64,000 nt of DNA from Primulina eburnea (lineage: Eukaryota; Streptophyta; Magnoliopsida; Lamiales; Gesneriaceae): assembly GCF_022965805.1 (NCBI RefSeq), contig NC_133102.1, positions 5,154,885-5,218,884 of the forward strand. Reading direction: 5' to 3'. The notes below the pieces were generated by a model. It was not told where the DNA came from. It made no database searches and saw nothing but the letters and a program-made list of their open reading frames with translations. The position numbers were made by a program, and so were the translations under genes. Numbering within the stretch: the stretch's first letter is position 1; each line of letters starts with the position of its first letter. Shown in pieces: positions 63,763 through 64,000 of this stretch.

Positions 63763-64000
63763 ATGGCAGCAGTCGAAGCTGAAAATTACCTGCATGGACA
63801 AATTACTTGTGGATCTTTACTACAACAGTTGCAGGTAATGTATCTTCAAATTCTTGATAATGCAGTGTTAGTACTCTGTTTTCAGCAGTTTCTTACATCA
63901 CTGAAATTGTCACCATGCTTACGGATACAGTACGTGTTTTTAATGTAGCAAATATGGGATGAAGTTGGTGAAGGCGATGAGGAACGAGACCAAATTCTCC
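63763..64000 (+). CDS. MAP65: MAP65 microtubule-associated protein, 5' end only
   Basis: Exon 1 of the coding region (63763-63834) encodes MAAVEAENYLHGQITCGSLL and ends QQLQ. A GTAATG donor and TAATGTAG acceptor frame a 114-bp intron. Exon 2 starts at 63949 with QIWDEVGEGDEERDQIL and runs off the window. GSLLQ-LQ-IWDEVGE-D-ERD is the signature start of plant 65-kDa microtubule-associated proteins (MAP65/Ase1/PRC1), which bundle antiparallel microtubules. Upstream, a donor at 63154 (CCG/GTAAGC) and an acceptor at 63752 suggest a 5'-UTR intron of about 600 bp. Which MAP65 member it is cannot be told from 41 residues. Confidence 0.88.

Overview
The window is eukaryotic nuclear DNA, most likely from an asterid eudicot. 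Genes have GT-AG introns and TATA boxes, non-coding DNA is very AT-rich, and much of the window is plant-type LTR retrotransposons, MITEs, a TRIM and a Helitron. Several repeat types look like those I associate with Lamiales, but this is an impression and not a classification.

Ordinary genes are few. (1) 11809-13044 (+) is an At4g22030-type protein of unknown function. (2) 22091-23684 (-) is a three-exon GT61 glycosyltransferase. (3) 58672-59355 (+) is an ERF3-type AP2/ERF repressor with a C-terminal EAR motif. (4) 63763 to the right edge (+) is the start of a MAP65 microtubule-associated protein. Gene debris includes a HisHF tail next to a WRKY tail (13565-14296), a glycine-rich protein fragment (3198-3314) and a plastid rps16 fragment (5371-5490).

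Layout. 1-10.4 kb: CACTA-like debris, a 2.2-kb solo LTR (637-2805), a TRIM (6104-6553), and one solo LTR nested inside another (7340-9273 within 7110-10178). 10.4-31.5 kb: three gene or gene-debris loci, an AT-rich tandem array with a period near 1,004 bp (16809-19007), a 349-bp Helitron (28231-28579) and about ten copies of one MITE family. Perfect 9-bp target duplications on several copies place that family with Mutator-like elements. 31.5-57.7 kb: a stack in which a roughly 2.25-kb LTR (31489-57712, TSD ACATG) is split by two complete Ty3/gypsy elements. One is an Athila-type element (32339-44370, TSD GGCAC). The other is a Tat-type element in reverse orientation (45363-57297, TSD AACAA). 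57.7-64 kb: ERF3, a hAT-type MITE carrying a nested MULE-MITE, and the MAP65 5' end.

The most unusual content is in the stack. The Tat element has LTRs that look identical and one uninterrupted 1,737-codon gag-pol. On the opposite strand it carries three extra genes, each with its own TATA box. Two are diverged paralogues of about 140 aa; the third is a three-exon gene of about 700 aa with a gypsy-type transposon domain and coiled coil. The last gene and gag-pol converge on a GC-rich 54-bp x 6 tandem repeat. The Athila element carries 14 GC-rich hairpin cassettes (four per LTR, six before its env-position ORF) whose arms change in a compensatory way. Its gag-pol is broken by one in-frame TGA. 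All boundaries were read by eye.
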